The notes under the pieces: model-generated
The model's input: only the letters and a program-made list of their open reading frames with translations
The model's database searches: none
Told to the model about the DNA's origin: nothing
Source: Corticimicrobacter populi
GTDB taxonomy: Bacteria > Pseudomonadota > Gammaproteobacteria > Burkholderiales > Burkholderiaceae_B
Length of the DNA stretch: 64,000 nucleotides
Direction of reading: 5' to 3'
NCBI RefSeq assembly: GCF_003123725.1
Contig: NZ_QETA01000002.1
Coordinates: 186,001 to 250,000, forward strand
Translations under genes and position numbers: made by a program
Part shown: piece after piece, positions 37,930 to 47,354 of the stretch
How positions within the stretch are numbered: position 1 is the first letter of the stretch
Layout: each line of letters starts with the position of its first letter

Positions 37930-38544
37930 ATGACCGACGATAGCCGTGATACCCGTGCCGAGAGCGTGCCGGAGGCGTCCGCCCCTGCATTTGCCGGCTT
38001 CGCCAACCAGTTCCTTCTGGCCATGCCCGAGCAGGTCGGGGGCAGCCTGGCGGGCAGTGTCATCTATGTCTGCGAACACAGCGAGCGCGGTGCGCTGGGT
38101 CTGGTGATCAACCGGCCGACCGACCTGACGCTGGGTACGCTGCTGGAGCGGATCGACATGGCACTCGAAATCCATGTGCCGCAGCAGGATGCGCCGGTTT
38201 TTTTCGGTGGCCCGGTACAGACCGACCGGGGTTTCGTGCTGCACATGCCGACGGGGGATTTTTCCTCCAGCCTGCATCTGGGCGAACTGATGCTGACCAC
38301 GTCCCGCGATATCCTGCAGGCCACGGCATCGGGACATGGTCCTGAACGCATGCTCGTCACGCTCGGTTATGCCGGCTGGGGGGCAGGCCAGCTCGAAACG
38401 GAAATGGCGCAGAATGCCTGGCTCAATGTAGAGGCAGATATCCGCATCATTTTCGACGTGCCACCCGAAGATCGCTACGGGGCGGCGCTGGCGTTGCTGG
38501 GCATTGATCCCGGCGCACTCACCGGGGCGGCTGGCCATGCCTGA
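37930..38544 (+). CDS. yqgE: YqgE/AlgH family protein
   Basis: A 204-residue DUF179 protein. FANQFLLAMPEQVGGSLAGSVIYVCEHSERGALGLVINRP is the N-terminal family signature, and VFFGGPVQTDRGFVLH and YAGWGAGQLETEMAQNAWL follow. The biochemical role is unclear; the gene is nearly always next to ruvX, which it overlaps here by 8 nt. An in-frame ATG with a good site sits just after CATAGGAGCG. Confidence 0.92.
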   Translation: MTDDSRDTRAESVPEASAPAFAGFANQFLLAMPEQVGGSLAGSVIYVCEHSERGALGLVINRPTDLTLGTLLERIDMALEIHVPQQDAPVFFGGPVQTDRGFVLHMPTGDFSSSLHLGELMLTTSRDILQATASGHGPERMLVTLGYAGWGAGQLETEMAQNAWLNVEADIRIIFDVPPEDRYGAALALLGIDPGALTGAAGHA

Positions 38545-38986
38545 TACCCTGACTGGCGCGGTATCGCAGCCCGAGACCGTGCTGGCCTTCGATTTCGGCA
38601 CGCGGCGGATCGGCGTGGCCATTGGCAACAGCCTGACGGCGGCCGCCCGCCCGCTCTGCATCATCGAGGAAACCACACGGGCCGGCCGGTTTGCCAGGAT
38701 CGAGGCTTTGCTGACCGAATGGCAGCCCGACCTGTGCGTCGTGGGGCTGCCGCTCACGCTCGATGGCGAAGAACAACTGGCGTCGGTCCACAGCCGCCGT
38801 TTCGCCAATCAATTGCATGGCCGCTACGGCATGCGCGTCGTGCTGGTCGATGAGCGCAACAGCAGCCTAGAGGCGCAGTCGCTGCAAGGGCACCATGCGC
38901 CGGATGATGCGCTGGCGGCTGCCGTGATCCTGCAGCGTCATTTCGATGCTGCGTCGTCTGGCTTTTTACTGAATCTGTCTGCCTGA
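38537..38986 (+). CDS. ruvX: Putative pre-16S rRNA nuclease / Holliday resolvase RuvX (YqgF)
   Basis: A 149-residue RNase H-fold nuclease. The catalytic aspartate is in LAFDFGTRRIGVAIGN, and the second acidic set is in VVLVDERNSS and DDALAAAVILQRHF. ATG 38537 overlaps yqgE. The C-terminal glycine-serine motif is slightly altered, but length is normal. Confidence 0.93.
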   Translation: MPDTLTGAVSQPETVLAFDFGTRRIGVAIGNSLTAAARPLCIIEETTRAGRFARIEALLTEWQPDLCVVGLPLTLDGEEQLASVHSRRFANQLHGRYGMRVVLVDERNSSLEAQSLQGHHAPDDALAAAVILQRHFDAASSGFLLNLSA

Positions 38987-38992
38987 AATTCC

Positions 38993-39853
38993 ATGTCCGT
39001 CCCTGTTTCTTCCGCGCCCGAATCTTCGGCCACCACTTCCCCTGTTCTTCATACCCTGCGTTTCCTGGCCCGTACCTGCATGTTGCTACCCTGGCTGGCC
39101 TGGGGCTTGCTGGCCGTGACCTTCGTGTTGCCCTGCATCAGGCTGTCGGTGCGTCAGCGCATGATCCGTTTCTGGTCGGCGGGGCTGGTTCGCATCTGTG
39201 GTATGCGGGTGCATGTGCATGGCACGCCCTGTCGCAGCGGGGCCGTCATGTGGGTGGCCAACCATGTGTCGTGGATCGATATCTTCGTGCTCAACCAACT
39301 GCGTCCTGCGGCCTTCGTTGCCAAGAGCGAGATTCGTCGCTGGCCGGTGATTGGCTGGCTGGTCGCCGGTGCCGGTACGCTGTTCATCGACCGGCAGCAG
39401 CGCCAGGCCGTGCAGAAGGTGGGGCAGGATATTGCGGTCCGTTTTGCGCGTGGCGAGGCCGTGGGGCTATTTCCCGAGGGCACCACGACCCTGGGCTGGG
39501 ATGTGTTGCCGCTGCATGCCAGCCTGCTCGAACCGGCCCGCCAGTATGGCGTGATCGTGCAGCCGGTGGCCTTCTGTTTCAAGCACCGTGGCGTGCGCAG
39601 CAGCTATGCGGCTTTCGTAGGCGAAGAGTCTCTGGTAGGCAATCTCTGGCGCATCATGGGTACGACCGGGCTGGCCGTGGATGTGCACTATCTCAAGCCG
39701 ATGGGGCACCTGACGCGCAGCGGGCGCTCCGCGACCCGTCAGGAACTTGGACAGGATATTCGCCTGGCGTTGCAGCAGGCGGTGTGTGTACCGCCTGCTG
39801 TCAGCCCGGAAAGTCAGCCGGATTCTGGCACTGCAGGCACGGTATCTGGATAA
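38993..39853 (+). CDS. plsC: 1-acyl-sn-glycerol-3-phosphate acyltransferase (PlsC family)
   Basis: Membrane acyltransferase for phosphatidic acid synthesis, or a paralogue acting on another lysolipid. The 286 residues have an N-terminal membrane segment ([20 protein letters not shown]), the NHxxxxD catalytic motif (NHVSWID) and FPEGTTT. A C-terminal tail extends past the core and its last 53 nt overlap the convergent apaH gene. Seven nt separate it from ruvX. Confidence 0.9.
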   Translation: MSVPVSSAPESSATTSPVLHTLRFLARTCMLLPWLAWGLLAVTFVLPCIRLSVRQRMIRFWSAGLVRICGMRVHVHGTPCRSGAVMWVANHVSWIDIFVLNQLRPAAFVAKSEIRRWPVIGWLVAGAGTLFIDRQQRQAVQKVGQDIAVRFARGEAVGLFPEGTTTLGWDVLPLHASLLEPARQYGVIVQPVAFCFKHRGVRSSYAAFVGEESLVGNLWRIMGTTGLAVDVHYLKPMGHLTRSGRSATRQELGQDIRLALQQAVCVPPAVSPESQPDSGTAGTVSG

Positions 39854-40643
39854 TCCGGCGATCCTGCAATCGCATGGCGGTCAATTGGCCGCCCCAGACG
39901 CAGCCGGTGTCCAGGCAGATGGCATCCGGTCGTACCATCAAACCCAGCGTGGACCAGTGGCCGAAGACCACGGTCACGTCGCGCGTGGCGCGTCCGGGTA
40001 CGTCGAACCAGGGCACCAGTGTGCCGTTGCGCTGACCACGCGGCGATGCCTTTGAGTTCAGGTCGATCTCGCCCTTGATGGTGCACATGCGCATCCGGGT
40101 CAGGGCGTTGATGATGATGCGGATGCGTTTGCTGCCGGTCAGGTCGTCGCGCCATTGCACGGGCTCATTGCCATACATTTTCTGCAGGCCTTTCTGCCAG
40201 TTCTTGCCGCGTAGCACGCTTTCGACCTCGGCGGCCAGGGCCAGGGTTTTCTGTGCCGTCCATTTGTGGAGTACTCCTGCATGGATCATCAGGTGACCCG
40301 CTTCGAAGTGTGCCAGCGGGCGGTTGCGCAGCCAGTCGATCAGTTCCTGGGCATCGGGGGCGTCGAGGATTTCCTGGATTGTGTCGTTTTTCGAGGGTGC
40401 GCGAATACCAGCCGAAACGGCCAGCAGGTGCAGATCGTGATTGCCCAGAATCGAAATGGCCCGGTCACCCAGGGCCTTGATACGACGCAGCGATGCCAGT
40501 GACTGGGGGCCGCGATTGACCAGATCGCCGGCAAACCAGAAACGGCTACCGGGCTGGTCGACCTCGGGGTGCTTGAGCAGGGCATCCAGCGGTGTGCCGC
40601 ATCCCTGGATATCTCCAATCATCCAGATGGGGTTGTCGATCAT
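39801..40643 (-). CDS. apaH: Bis(5'-nucleosyl)-tetraphosphatase, symmetrical (ApaH)
   Basis: Hydrolyses Ap4A to ADP. The calcineurin-type phosphoesterase motifs are [16 protein letters not shown] and [10 protein letters not shown], at the usual positions of the 280-residue protein read from ATG 40643, where lptG ends (ATGA overlap). H in VLHKWTA and the C-terminal GHWSTLG fit the family. It is co-transcribed with lptG. Confidence 0.93.
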   Translation of the reverse strand: MIDNPIWMIGDIQGCGTPLDALLKHPEVDQPGSRFWFAGDLVNRGPQSLASLRRIKALGDRAISILGNHDLHLLAVSAGIRAPSKNDTIQEILDAPDAQELIDWLRNRPLAHFEAGHLMIHAGVLHKWTAQKTLALAAEVESVLRGKNWQKGLQKMYGNEPVQWRDDLTGSKRIRIIINALTRMRMCTIKGEIDLNSKASPRGQRNGTLVPWFDVPGRATRDVTVVFGHWSTLGLMVRPDAICLDTGCVWGGQLTAMRLQDRRIIQIPCLQCQNPADFPG

Positions 40644-41824
40644 GCGGGACTTTTCCTCCAGGGCCAACGGTGTTGCATGATGCGGGACACCGCATGGCGG
40701 TATTCCATGTAGAGCAGGGTGCCGAGTGCCAGTACCAGAGCACCCAGGCTGGGCATCAGGGCCGTGACCCAGGCCGGCCAGCGCCCCAGCATGCCGACGT
40801 TCAGGGCAAGCTGGTTGAGCATGAAAAAGCCCACACCCAGCAGAATGCCGATGAACACCTTGGCGGCCACCCCGCCACGACGAGTTTGCATGAAGCCGAT
40901 CGGCGCGGCAATGGTCATCATGACAAGAAGCGTAAAGGGATAGGCCAGCTTGCGCCACATGGCCACGATCTGGCGATCCGCCTGAATCTGGTTGTCATTG
41001 AGATAGTCGATATAGTCCAGCAGTGTGGTCAGTGACATGCGTTCGGGGGTCAGCACGCGAGCCAGCAGACGGGCCGGCGTGAGCGTCGTGTCGAGTGTAC
41101 GTTCGGGCTGACGCTCGACCTGCATGAGTGGTTCGGCCGGATGGCGCGCCTCGGGATCGGCCAGCATGCCCAGCGCCTGCGGCTTGAGCCGGTTGGTCGT
41201 GACATTGTCGAGCACCAGTGTTTCGTCCCGGAAGTGCCCTTCCGGTGCCGTGGACATGGCGATCAGTTCCTGACCGTCGTCGAATTCGTACAGCGTCACG
41301 TCGCTCACGCTGCCGCCGCTCTGCAGGCTGTTGATGTTGAGAATGCGGGTGCCCCCGTTGGGCGTGGGTTCCTTGAACCAGTAGCCGCTGCTCATGCGGG
41401 CACCGCCGCTCTTGCCGCGCAGGGTCAGGTTGGCCTCGCCCGACTTGATCTCGGAGAGTGGCGTCAGCCATTCGGACAGCACCAGGGCACCCGCCATGAT
41501 GGGCACCACGATCAGCCACAGCGTAGCCAGCAACCGCATGCCGCTGACGCCCGAGACGCGCAGGATGGTCAGTTCATTGCGCTGGGCCAGGCTGGCCAAT
41601 GCCAGGATGGAGCCGATCAGCAGGCCGATGGGCAGCAGATCGTAGAGTCGGGTGGGAATAGCCAGTACCTCAAGGTACAGCAGCGCGCCCAGGCCGAAGG
41701 TATCGCTGACCTTGTCGAGGTCATCGATCAGCGCGAAAAAGGCGAACAGGCCCAGCAGTGCAGTCGTGACCATGGCACTGGACTGGTAGATTTCGCGACC
41801 CAGGTAGTTGCGGGCGATGCGCAT
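40640..41824 (-). CDS. lptG: LPS export ABC transporter permease LptG
   Basis: Inner-membrane component of the LptB2FG exporter, 394 residues. Six hydrophobic segments and a large periplasmic beta-jellyroll domain (about 100-310) are seen. [22 protein letters not shown] and [23 protein letters not shown] are typical of LptG/LptF C-terminal parts. The start [17 protein letters not shown] is as expected. lptF is normally beside lptG but is not adjacent here. The gene is divergent from rfaE2 with 106 nt between. Confidence 0.9.
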   Translation of the reverse strand: MRIARNYLGREIYQSSAMVTTALLGLFAFFALIDDLDKVSDTFGLGALLYLEVLAIPTRLYDLLPIGLLIGSILALASLAQRNELTILRVSGVSGMRLLATLWLIVVPIMAGALVLSEWLTPLSEIKSGEANLTLRGKSGGARMSSGYWFKEPTPNGGTRILNINSLQSGGSVSDVTLYEFDDGQELIAMSTAPEGHFRDETLVLDNVTTNRLKPQALGMLADPEARHPAEPLMQVERQPERTLDTTLTPARLLARVLTPERMSLTTLLDYIDYLNDNQIQADRQIVAMWRKLAYPFTLLVMMTIAAPIGFMQTRRGGVAAKVFIGILLGVGFFMLNQLALNVGMLGRWPAWVTALMPSLGALVLALGTLLYMEYRHAVSRIMQHRWPWRKSPA

Positions 41825-41930
41825 GTGGCGATAACCGGAAAACAGGGAAAGGGGCGATTTTAACCGCTGTTGTCGCGAACGTTTCGCGTCCGGATGTATC
41901 CGGTTCGGGCGGGCACGGTAGAATCCGGCC

Positions 41931-42431
41931 ATGAGCGCACGATTCGAAACCAAGATTCTTTCCAGAACACAATGCCGGCAGGCTGTCACGCAGGGTGACT
42001 GGCCGCGTCCCCTGGTCTTTACCAACGGTGTGTTCGATATCCTGCATCGCGGGCACGTCACCTATCTGGATGCGGCTGCGCAACTGGGCGGCACGCTGGT
42101 GGTAGCCGTCAATACCGATGCCTCGGCGCGGCGCCTGGGCAAGGGGCCCGACCGGCCGCTCAATGGCGAGGCTGATCGTGCAGCACTGCTGGCGGCGCTG
42201 GAGAGTGTGGCCATCGTGACCTGGTTTGACGAGGAGACGCCCGAAGCCCTGATTGCCGAGTTGCGGCCCGACATCATCGTCAAGGGCGGCGATTACGACA
42301 TGGAAACCCTGCCCGAAACCGCGCTGGTGCGCAGCTGGGGTGGGCGTGCGGTGGCTATTCCGTTTGATTTCCAGCGCTCGACGACGGCGCTGGTGAAGAA
42401 GATTCGGGCGGACGTGCCAGCAGCGCGTTGA
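41931..42431 (+). CDS. rfaE2: D-glycero-beta-D-manno-heptose 1-phosphate adenylyltransferase RfaE2
   Basis: Cytidylyltransferase-fold enzyme making ADP-heptose for LPS core. The 166 residues contain TNGVFDILHRGHVTYLDAAAQLG (HxGH-type nucleotide motif), VAVNTDASARRLGKGP and KGGDYDMETLPET. The separate HldC-type gene (no kinase domain) is normal for this lineage. The 3' 77 nt overlap the convergent tolC-like gene. Confidence 0.92.
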   Translation: MSARFETKILSRTQCRQAVTQGDWPRPLVFTNGVFDILHRGHVTYLDAAAQLGGTLVVAVNTDASARRLGKGPDRPLNGEADRAALLAALESVAIVTWFDEETPEALIAELRPDIIVKGGDYDMETLPETALVRSWGGRAVAIPFDFQRSTTALVKKIRADVPAAR

Positions 42432-43728
42432 TCTCTTCCAGATCGATTTCCGAGAGGGTGCTGCCGGCCGCCTTCAGGCGCAGGCCGGCCATCAGCGTGT
42501 CGTAGCGCACCTGGGCCAGCGTGCTTTGCGTCGCGTAGAGCTGCTGCTGTGAGGCCAGCACATCAAGATTGATGCGCACACCGATTTCATAGCCGATCAG
42601 GTTGGCCTCGACGGCTGCCCGGCTGGAGGCTTCGCCGGCCTCCAGTGCCTCGATGCGTCCCAGCCCGCTGTGCAGGGTCTGGAACTGTGCCCGTACGGTC
42701 TGGATGGCCTGGCGTCGTGCCGCTTCCTGCTCGAAGCGGGCTTTCTGCTGCAACTGGACCTGCTCCTCGACCTGGGCGGAGACGCCGCCGCCACTATAGA
42801 GTGGAATGCTCAGTTGCAGCCCGACCGTGTTTTCGATGGGACGTCCGCGACGTGCCTCGTCGAATCTTTGCGTGGTCGACTGGCTGCTACCGGCTTGCAG
42901 GCTCAGGGTAGGATAGTGGCCGCTGCGGGCGATCTCGATGCTTTGCTGGGCGATCTCTGACTGCAACTGCGCACGCAGCACGGCCAGATTGGCGCTCTGG
43001 GCCTGCTCCGACCAGGGTTCGATGCGGTTGGGCTCGGGGGCCGGCAAGGCCAGACCGGCAGGCAGGCGGGAAAGCGTATCGGGATAGCGGCCTGTCATCT
43101 GAGCCAGTTGGTCGCGCCGGATATCCAGGTCATTGAGCAGTTGCAGTTCCTGGGCGGCCAGCAGATCCAGGCGTGCACGCGCCTCATGGATATCGGTGAC
43201 GGTGGCGGCACCCAGTTCGAAACGACGCTGCGCGGAGTGCAATTGGTCGGCGGTGGCGCGCTGTTCGGCCTGCAGGGCGGTCAGGGTATCCTGCGCCGCG
43301 AGGATGTCGAAATAGGCTTGCGCCACACGCAGCATCAGGTCCTGGCGGGCCTGTTCGAGTGCCAGTTCGGCCTCTGTCTGGACGAGGCGGGACTGTGCCA
43401 TCTGTTTCCAGGCGGCGCGGTCATAGACTGGCTGGGTCAGGCGCAGCGCCCAGTCGGCTTGTTGTCGATTGCCGGCGCGCTCGAAATTATGGGTACTGCG
43501 GTCCTGGCGATGTTCGACGCCACCTGCGGCGTCGAGGCGCGGCAGCAGGCGCGCACGCGCCTGGGGGACTTTTTGTTGCGATGCCCGAAACTGGGCCTGG
43601 GCGGCGGCATAGCCCGGGTCGTGCGCCTGGGCTGCCTGCCAGGTCTGCCAGAGATCATCGGCAAGTACGACCTGTGACCAGCCTGCCGCGCCGGTCAGGC
43701 AGAGAAGCGCAAGCAGCCGACGCGCCAT
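42355..43728 (-). CDS. tolC: TolC-family outer-membrane protein
   Basis: Outer-membrane channel for type I secretion and efflux, 457 residues. A signal peptide (ALLCLTGAAGWSQVVLA) precedes two OEP repeat halves with coiled-coil helices: QAYFDILAAQDTLTALQAEQRATADQLHSAQRRF in the first half and YEIGVRINLDVLASQQQLYATQSTLAQVRYDTLMAGLRLKAA in the second, both standard TolC phrases. A proline/serine-rich tail ends the protein and its coding sequence lies antisense to the rfaE2 3' end. The pcm gene is 6 nt upstream, so the two are one operon. Confidence 0.92.
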   Translation of the reverse strand: MARRLLALLCLTGAAGWSQVVLADDLWQTWQAAQAHDPGYAAAQAQFRASQQKVPQARARLLPRLDAAGGVEHRQDRSTHNFERAGNRQQADWALRLTQPVYDRAAWKQMAQSRLVQTEAELALEQARQDLMLRVAQAYFDILAAQDTLTALQAEQRATADQLHSAQRRFELGAATVTDIHEARARLDLLAAQELQLLNDLDIRRDQLAQMTGRYPDTLSRLPAGLALPAPEPNRIEPWSEQAQSANLAVLRAQLQSEIAQQSIEIARSGHYPTLSLQAGSSQSTTQRFDEARRGRPIENTVGLQLSIPLYSGGGVSAQVEEQVQLQQKARFEQEAARRQAIQTVRAQFQTLHSGLGRIEALEAGEASSRAAVEANLIGYEIGVRINLDVLASQQQLYATQSTLAQVRYDTLMAGLRLKAAGSTLSEIDLEEINALLARPPESSSPAPSSSAGNQTE

Positions 43729-43734
43729 GCGCGA

Positions 43735-44415
43735 TCAGAACTTGAAGCGCGATACGGTGATGCCCCGCAACGGCTTGATCAGCGTGTCGAACAGCGGCTC
43801 GACGTCAAAGCCTGCTGCACTGGTGCGGGTGATGCGATAGGCCGTCATGACAGGAGCCTGGCCAACAACCACCACCAGTCGGCCGCCGATGCGCAACTGA
43901 TACTTGAACGGATCGGGGACTGCCGGCGTGGAACCGGTCAGCAGGATGGCATCGTACTCGGTGCTGCCCCAGCCGTTACGGGCGTCGCCCGTTTCGACCT
44001 GCACGTTGGTGACGTGGTTGCGCTCGAGGTTGGCTTTGCCGAAGGCGGCCAGTTCGGGATCGATTTCCACCGAAGTGACCTGACGCGACAGGTGTGCCAG
44101 CAGGGCGGCCTGGTAGCCCGAGCCGGTGCCAATCTCGAGCACGCAGTCCTTGGCGGTGAGTTGCAGTTCCTGGGCCAGGCGTGCCTCGACCTTGGGCGAG
44201 AGCATGGCGGCACAGGAAGTGCCCTTGGTGGATTCGAGCGGAATCTCGATATCGGCGAATGCCAGGGCGCGCATCGAGGTGGGCACGTAGAGTTCACGAC
44301 GCACGGACGAGAGGGCTTCCAGCACGTTTTCGTCCAGCACATTCCAGGGTCGGATCTGCTGTTCGACCATGTTGAAGCGGGCTTGTTCGATATCGGGCAG
44401 GGTGTTGGCGTTCAT
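43735..44415 (-). CDS. pcm: Protein-L-isoaspartate O-methyltransferase-like (Pcm)
   Basis: SAM-dependent repair methyltransferase, 226 residues. The SAM motif I is VLEIGTGSGYQAALLAHLS, preceded by SPKVEARLAQEL. The N-terminal substrate loop reads PLESTKGTSCAAMLSP rather than the more usual EGQTISQP, so activity toward isoaspartyl residues is uncertain. It lies directly upstream of tolC, an order common in Bordetella-like genomes. Confidence 0.88.
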   Translation of the reverse strand: MNANTLPDIEQARFNMVEQQIRPWNVLDENVLEALSSVRRELYVPTSMRALAFADIEIPLESTKGTSCAAMLSPKVEARLAQELQLTAKDCVLEIGTGSGYQAALLAHLSRQVTSVEIDPELAAFGKANLERNHVTNVQVETGDARNGWGSTEYDAILLTGSTPAVPDPFKYQLRIGGRLVVVVGQAPVMTAYRITRTSAAGFDVEPLFDTLIKPLRGITVSRFKF

Positions 44416-44522
44416 GGCAGCTCGGAGTTGAAGACAGTCCAGCTTTCCATTCTACCTCAGTGGGGCTGGACGGACGGATGTTGTGGGCTGATGCAGTGGT
44501 TGCATCAACTTCTTGAAAATGG

Positions 44523-45335
44523 CTATTTCCACCAGTGATAAAAATGATGCACTGGACCGTGGCCGTGGCCGACCTGCAGTTCGTCTGCATGGGCAATGGC
44601 CTGACTGATATAGTCCTTGGCACGGCGGGCGGCAGCCGGTACGTCGGGTGCCTGCGGCAGGCAGGCGGCCAGCGCGGCCGACAGCGTGCAGCCAGTGCCG
44701 TGGGTGTTGCGGGTATCGATGCGGCGTGCCGGCAGTTCGATCATGCGATCGCCGTCATGCAGCAGGTCGATGGCGTCGTCGGCCGGCAGGTGACCCCCCT
44801 TGACCAGTACCCAGCGCTCGCCCGAGTGATTCATTTTTTCACGCAGCTTTTCGGCAACCCGGCGCATGTCGCGCAGGTTCTCGACCGGTGCCTGCTCAAG
44901 TAGCACGCCGGCTTCGGGCAGGTTGGGCGTCAGCAGGGTGGTCTGCGGCAGCAGCATTTCACGCAGGGCGGTGACGGCGTCGCGTTCCAGCAGCGCAGCA
45001 CCGCTCTTGGCGATCATGACCGGATCGAGCACGATGTGCACAGGCTTCCAGTGGGCGAGCCGTTCGGCAACCACTTCGGTGACCTGGGTCTGACCCAGCA
45101 TGCCGATCTTGACGGCGTCGATGCGGACATCGGCAAACAGCGTGTCGATCTGGCTGCGCACGAATTCGGGGGGGACCGGGCAGATGTCGGTCACGCCCTG
45201 GGTGTTCTGGGCGGTCAGCGCGGCGATGACCGCGCAACCATAGGCACCCAGCGCGCTCATGGCCTTGATGTCGGCCAGTACGCCGGCACCGCCGGAAGGG
45301 TCAACGCCGGCAATGCTCAATGCATGGGGAATCAT
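44523..45335 (-). CDS. thiD: Hydroxymethylpyrimidine/phosphomethylpyrimidine kinase ThiD
   Basis: Phosphorylates HMP and HMP-P for thiamine synthesis, 270 residues. SIAGVDPSGGAGVLADIKAMSALGAYGCAVI is the substrate-binding region, and RIDTRNTHGTGCTLSAALAA carries the catalytic GTGC motif. It sits downstream of thiG on the same strand. A divergent paralogue without this motif lies at 36813-37634. Confidence 0.94.
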   Translation of the reverse strand: MIPHALSIAGVDPSGGAGVLADIKAMSALGAYGCAVIAALTAQNTQGVTDICPVPPEFVRSQIDTLFADVRIDAVKIGMLGQTQVTEVVAERLAHWKPVHIVLDPVMIAKSGAALLERDAVTALREMLLPQTTLLTPNLPEAGVLLEQAPVENLRDMRRVAEKLREKMNHSGERWVLVKGGHLPADDAIDLLHDGDRMIELPARRIDTRNTHGTGCTLSAALAACLPQAPDVPAAARRAKDYISQAIAHADELQVGHGHGPVHHFYHWWK

Positions 45336-45367
45336 GTCGCGAAGCGTCCTCGGTTCTGTGAAGTCAG

Positions 45368-45388
45368 TGGCCGGCGCTGGGCCGGCCA
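45368..45388 (-). terminator. Hairpin between thiG and thiD
   Basis: TGGCCGGC and GCCGGCCA form a perfect 8-bp stem with a 5-nt loop, between the two thiamine genes. No T tract follows, so it may be an attenuator or mRNA stabiliser rather than a full stop. Confidence 0.35.
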
Positions 45389-45394
45389 GGTCAA

Positions 45395-46186
45395 TCAGCT
45401 CTGGATCAGGCCGGTCGTGGGCGAACTCGGGCTGCCGCTGTACAGCTTGCGGGGAATGCGGCCGGCCAGAAAGGCTTCACGACCTGCCTCGACGGCCTTT
45501 TTCATGGCGCTGGCCATGAGGATAGGATTCTGCGCGCCGGCGATGGCGGTATTCATCAGCACCCCGTCGCAGCCCAGTTCCATCGCGACGGCGGCATCGG
45601 AGGCCGTGCCGACACCGGCATCGACCAGCACGGGCACCTTGGACTGCTCGATGATCAGGCGCAGGTTCCAGGGATTGAGGATGCCCATGCCGGAGCCGAT
45701 CAGCGATGCCAGCGGCATGACGGCCACGCAGCCGATATCCTCGAGCATGCGGCACTGGATCGGATCGTCGGTGCAGTACACCATCACCTTGAAGCCGTCG
45801 GCCACCAGCGTGCGGGCGGCTTCGAGCGTCGCCGGCATGTTGGGAAACAGCGTGTGCGGATCGCCCAGCACCTCAAGCTTGACCAGGTCGTGGCCGTCGA
45901 GCAGTTCGCGCGCCAGGCGCAGCGTGCGTACGGCGTCATCGGCGCTGTAGCAGCCTGCCGTATTGGGCAGCAGCGTGAAGCGCGACGGCGGGACATGGTC
46001 GAGCAGGCTGGGCTGGTCGGCATGCTGGCCGATATTGGTGCGGCGGATGGCGACGGTGACGATCTCGGCACCACTGGCGTCGAGTGCGGCCCGCGTCTGT
46101 TCGAAGTCGGCATACTTGCCGGTGCCAACCAGCAGACGGGAGTGATAGTGCTTGCCGGCAATGCAAAGGGTGTCCTGGGCGCTCAT
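45395..46186 (-). CDS. thiG: Thiazole synthase ThiG
   Basis: Forms the thiazole ring of thiamine from DXP, glycine-derived imine and ThiS thiocarboxylate. The 263 residues include [60 protein letters not shown] and [34 protein letters not shown], all ThiG signatures. thiS is not next to it in this window. Confidence 0.95.
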   Translation of the reverse strand: MSAQDTLCIAGKHYHSRLLVGTGKYADFEQTRAALDASGAEIVTVAIRRTNIGQHADQPSLLDHVPPSRFTLLPNTAGCYSADDAVRTLRLARELLDGHDLVKLEVLGDPHTLFPNMPATLEAARTLVADGFKVMVYCTDDPIQCRMLEDIGCVAVMPLASLIGSGMGILNPWNLRLIIEQSKVPVLVDAGVGTASDAAVAMELGCDGVLMNTAIAGAQNPILMASAMKKAVEAGREAFLAGRIPRKLYSGSPSSPTTGLIQS

Positions 46187-46349
46187 GGTATAGACAGTGA
46201 AACGAAGGCAAAAGAGAATCGTACCATCGTGTATCGATTGTCAAAAATGATCAATGCCGATCTTCGCGTGGCAGGTGATGGTGTACAACTGTCACGGGTC
46301 GCAACGATTGCGGAACAATCCGCTTTTTCCAAGAAACGAGGAGAGTGCC

Positions 46350-46988
46350 ATGCAAAGCAGAACAATGAATCGGATCGCCATCCTGAGTGCCGCCTTGTTG
46401 ATTGCCGGCTGCGCGACAGACCAGCAGAATCGCACCGCCATGGGTACAGGGGCGGGGGCTGCCATTGGTGCCGGCCTGGGTGCGCTGATCGGTGACAGCA
46501 GCAAGGCTGCGCTGATCGGTGCCGGTATCGGCGCAGTGGCCGGTGGTGTGGTGGGGTACAACTGGAAGGGCATCAAAAAGGATGTGGAACAGTCCGGCCA
46601 TGGCCTGGGCGTCGATGTGGTCGAGATGCCTGACGGTACACTCAAGGTCAACATTCCCAGCAGCGCAGGCTTTGCCTCCAGCAGCTATGCGATCAAGCCC
46701 GAACTGGCACCGCTGCTCAACAGCGTGGCGCGGGCGCTGGAGCAGCACCCGCAGATCCGCGCCAAGGTGATCGGCCACACCGACAGTACTGGTCAACTGG
46801 CCTACAACGAGACGCTGTCGCTCAATCGCGCGCGCAGTGTCACGACCTATCTTGAAAACAATGGCGTGGCGGCGTCGAGGCTGACTGCCGAGGGCCGGGG
46901 GCCTAGTGATCCGGTGGCCAGCAATGACACCGTGGAAGGTCGTGCGGCCAACCGGCGGGTGGAGATTTATCTGTACGCTGTGCAGTAG
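46350..46988 (+). CDS. OmpA-family lipoprotein (YiaD-like)
   Basis: Outer-membrane lipoprotein, 212 residues from ATG 46350, which has AGGAG just upstream. The lipobox is LIAGC with Cys at residue 21. Next comes a glycine-zipper membrane hairpin (residues 30-75, GTGAGAAIGAGLGALIG and IGAGIGAVAGGVVGY), then a C-terminal OmpA peptidoglycan-binding domain with IGHTDSTG and NRRVEIYL. It is followed by a strong terminator and then the defence island, so this is the last core gene on the left. Confidence 0.92.
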   Translation: MQSRTMNRIAILSAALLIAGCATDQQNRTAMGTGAGAAIGAGLGALIGDSSKAALIGAGIGAVAGGVVGYNWKGIKKDVEQSGHGLGVDVVEMPDGTLKVNIPSSAGFASSSYAIKPELAPLLNSVARALEQHPQIRAKVIGHTDSTGQLAYNETLSLNRARSVTTYLENNGVAASRLTAEGRGPSDPVASNDTVEGRAANRRVEIYLYAVQ

Positions 46989-47005
46989 GGCAGGCTTATG
47001 GGGTG

Positions 47006-47041
47006 AAAAAGGCACCGGGATGTGGAACCGGTGCCTTTTTT
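47006..47041 (+). terminator. Rho-independent terminator after the OmpA-like lipoprotein
   Basis: AAAAAGGCACCGG and CCGGTGCCTTTTT pair around a 10-nt loop, giving a near-ideal bidirectional terminator 18 nt past the stop codon. The island begins immediately after it. Confidence 0.92.
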
Positions 47042-47042
47042 G

Positions 47043-47067
47043 GGAGGGGGCGACGGCTGAATTGGCA
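47043..47067 (+). repeat. Left copy of an imperfect inverted repeat flanking the island
   Basis: GGAGGGGGCG (47043-47052), 2 nt, then GGCTGAATTGGCA (47055-47067). On the opposite strand at 54791-54824 the same two blocks recur with 11 nt between them and one mismatch in the second. This pairing of distant edge sequences suggests ends of a mobile segment or a target-site rearrangement. Confidence 0.5.
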
Positions 47068-47354
47068 TAAGGTAATAAAATGATACGATGACTGCTTACG
47101 GCCAATAGTAGACCTAGCCAAAAGCAGTCATCCAGGTTTCCAAGCAGTGGCACCGAAGACAACTAGCCTCACCAAGTGGAGGGTTCTACCGGCCAGAGAT
47201 GAATACCCGGAGGACTCTGGATTTCCCAGTTTGGTTTGCAGCCATGCTAGCCGGATGGAACCAACCCTCAACTATTTCGTCTTGCCAGTCCTTGCTGTGT
47301 CAAAAGCGCTTTCAGGCTATAAACTAAGGCCTCAGTCAGCCTGACGCCCCCCAA

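Larger units (their letters stand above)
46989..47354. other. Gene-free stretch at the left edge of the defence island
   Basis: It contains the OmpA-gene terminator, then an imperfect match to the inverted right edge of the island (47043-47067), then an 11-bp inverted repeat (GATGACTGCTT at 47087-47097 with AAGCAGTCATC at 47122-47132). The rest, to ATG 47355, has no recognisable gene. No clear promoter could be assigned to the large defence gene. Confidence 0.6.

Noticed and set aside
46187-46349. TPP riboswitch upstream of thiG
   Set aside because: Looked for the conserved CTGAGA and ACCTGA-type blocks on the minus strand and did not find them.
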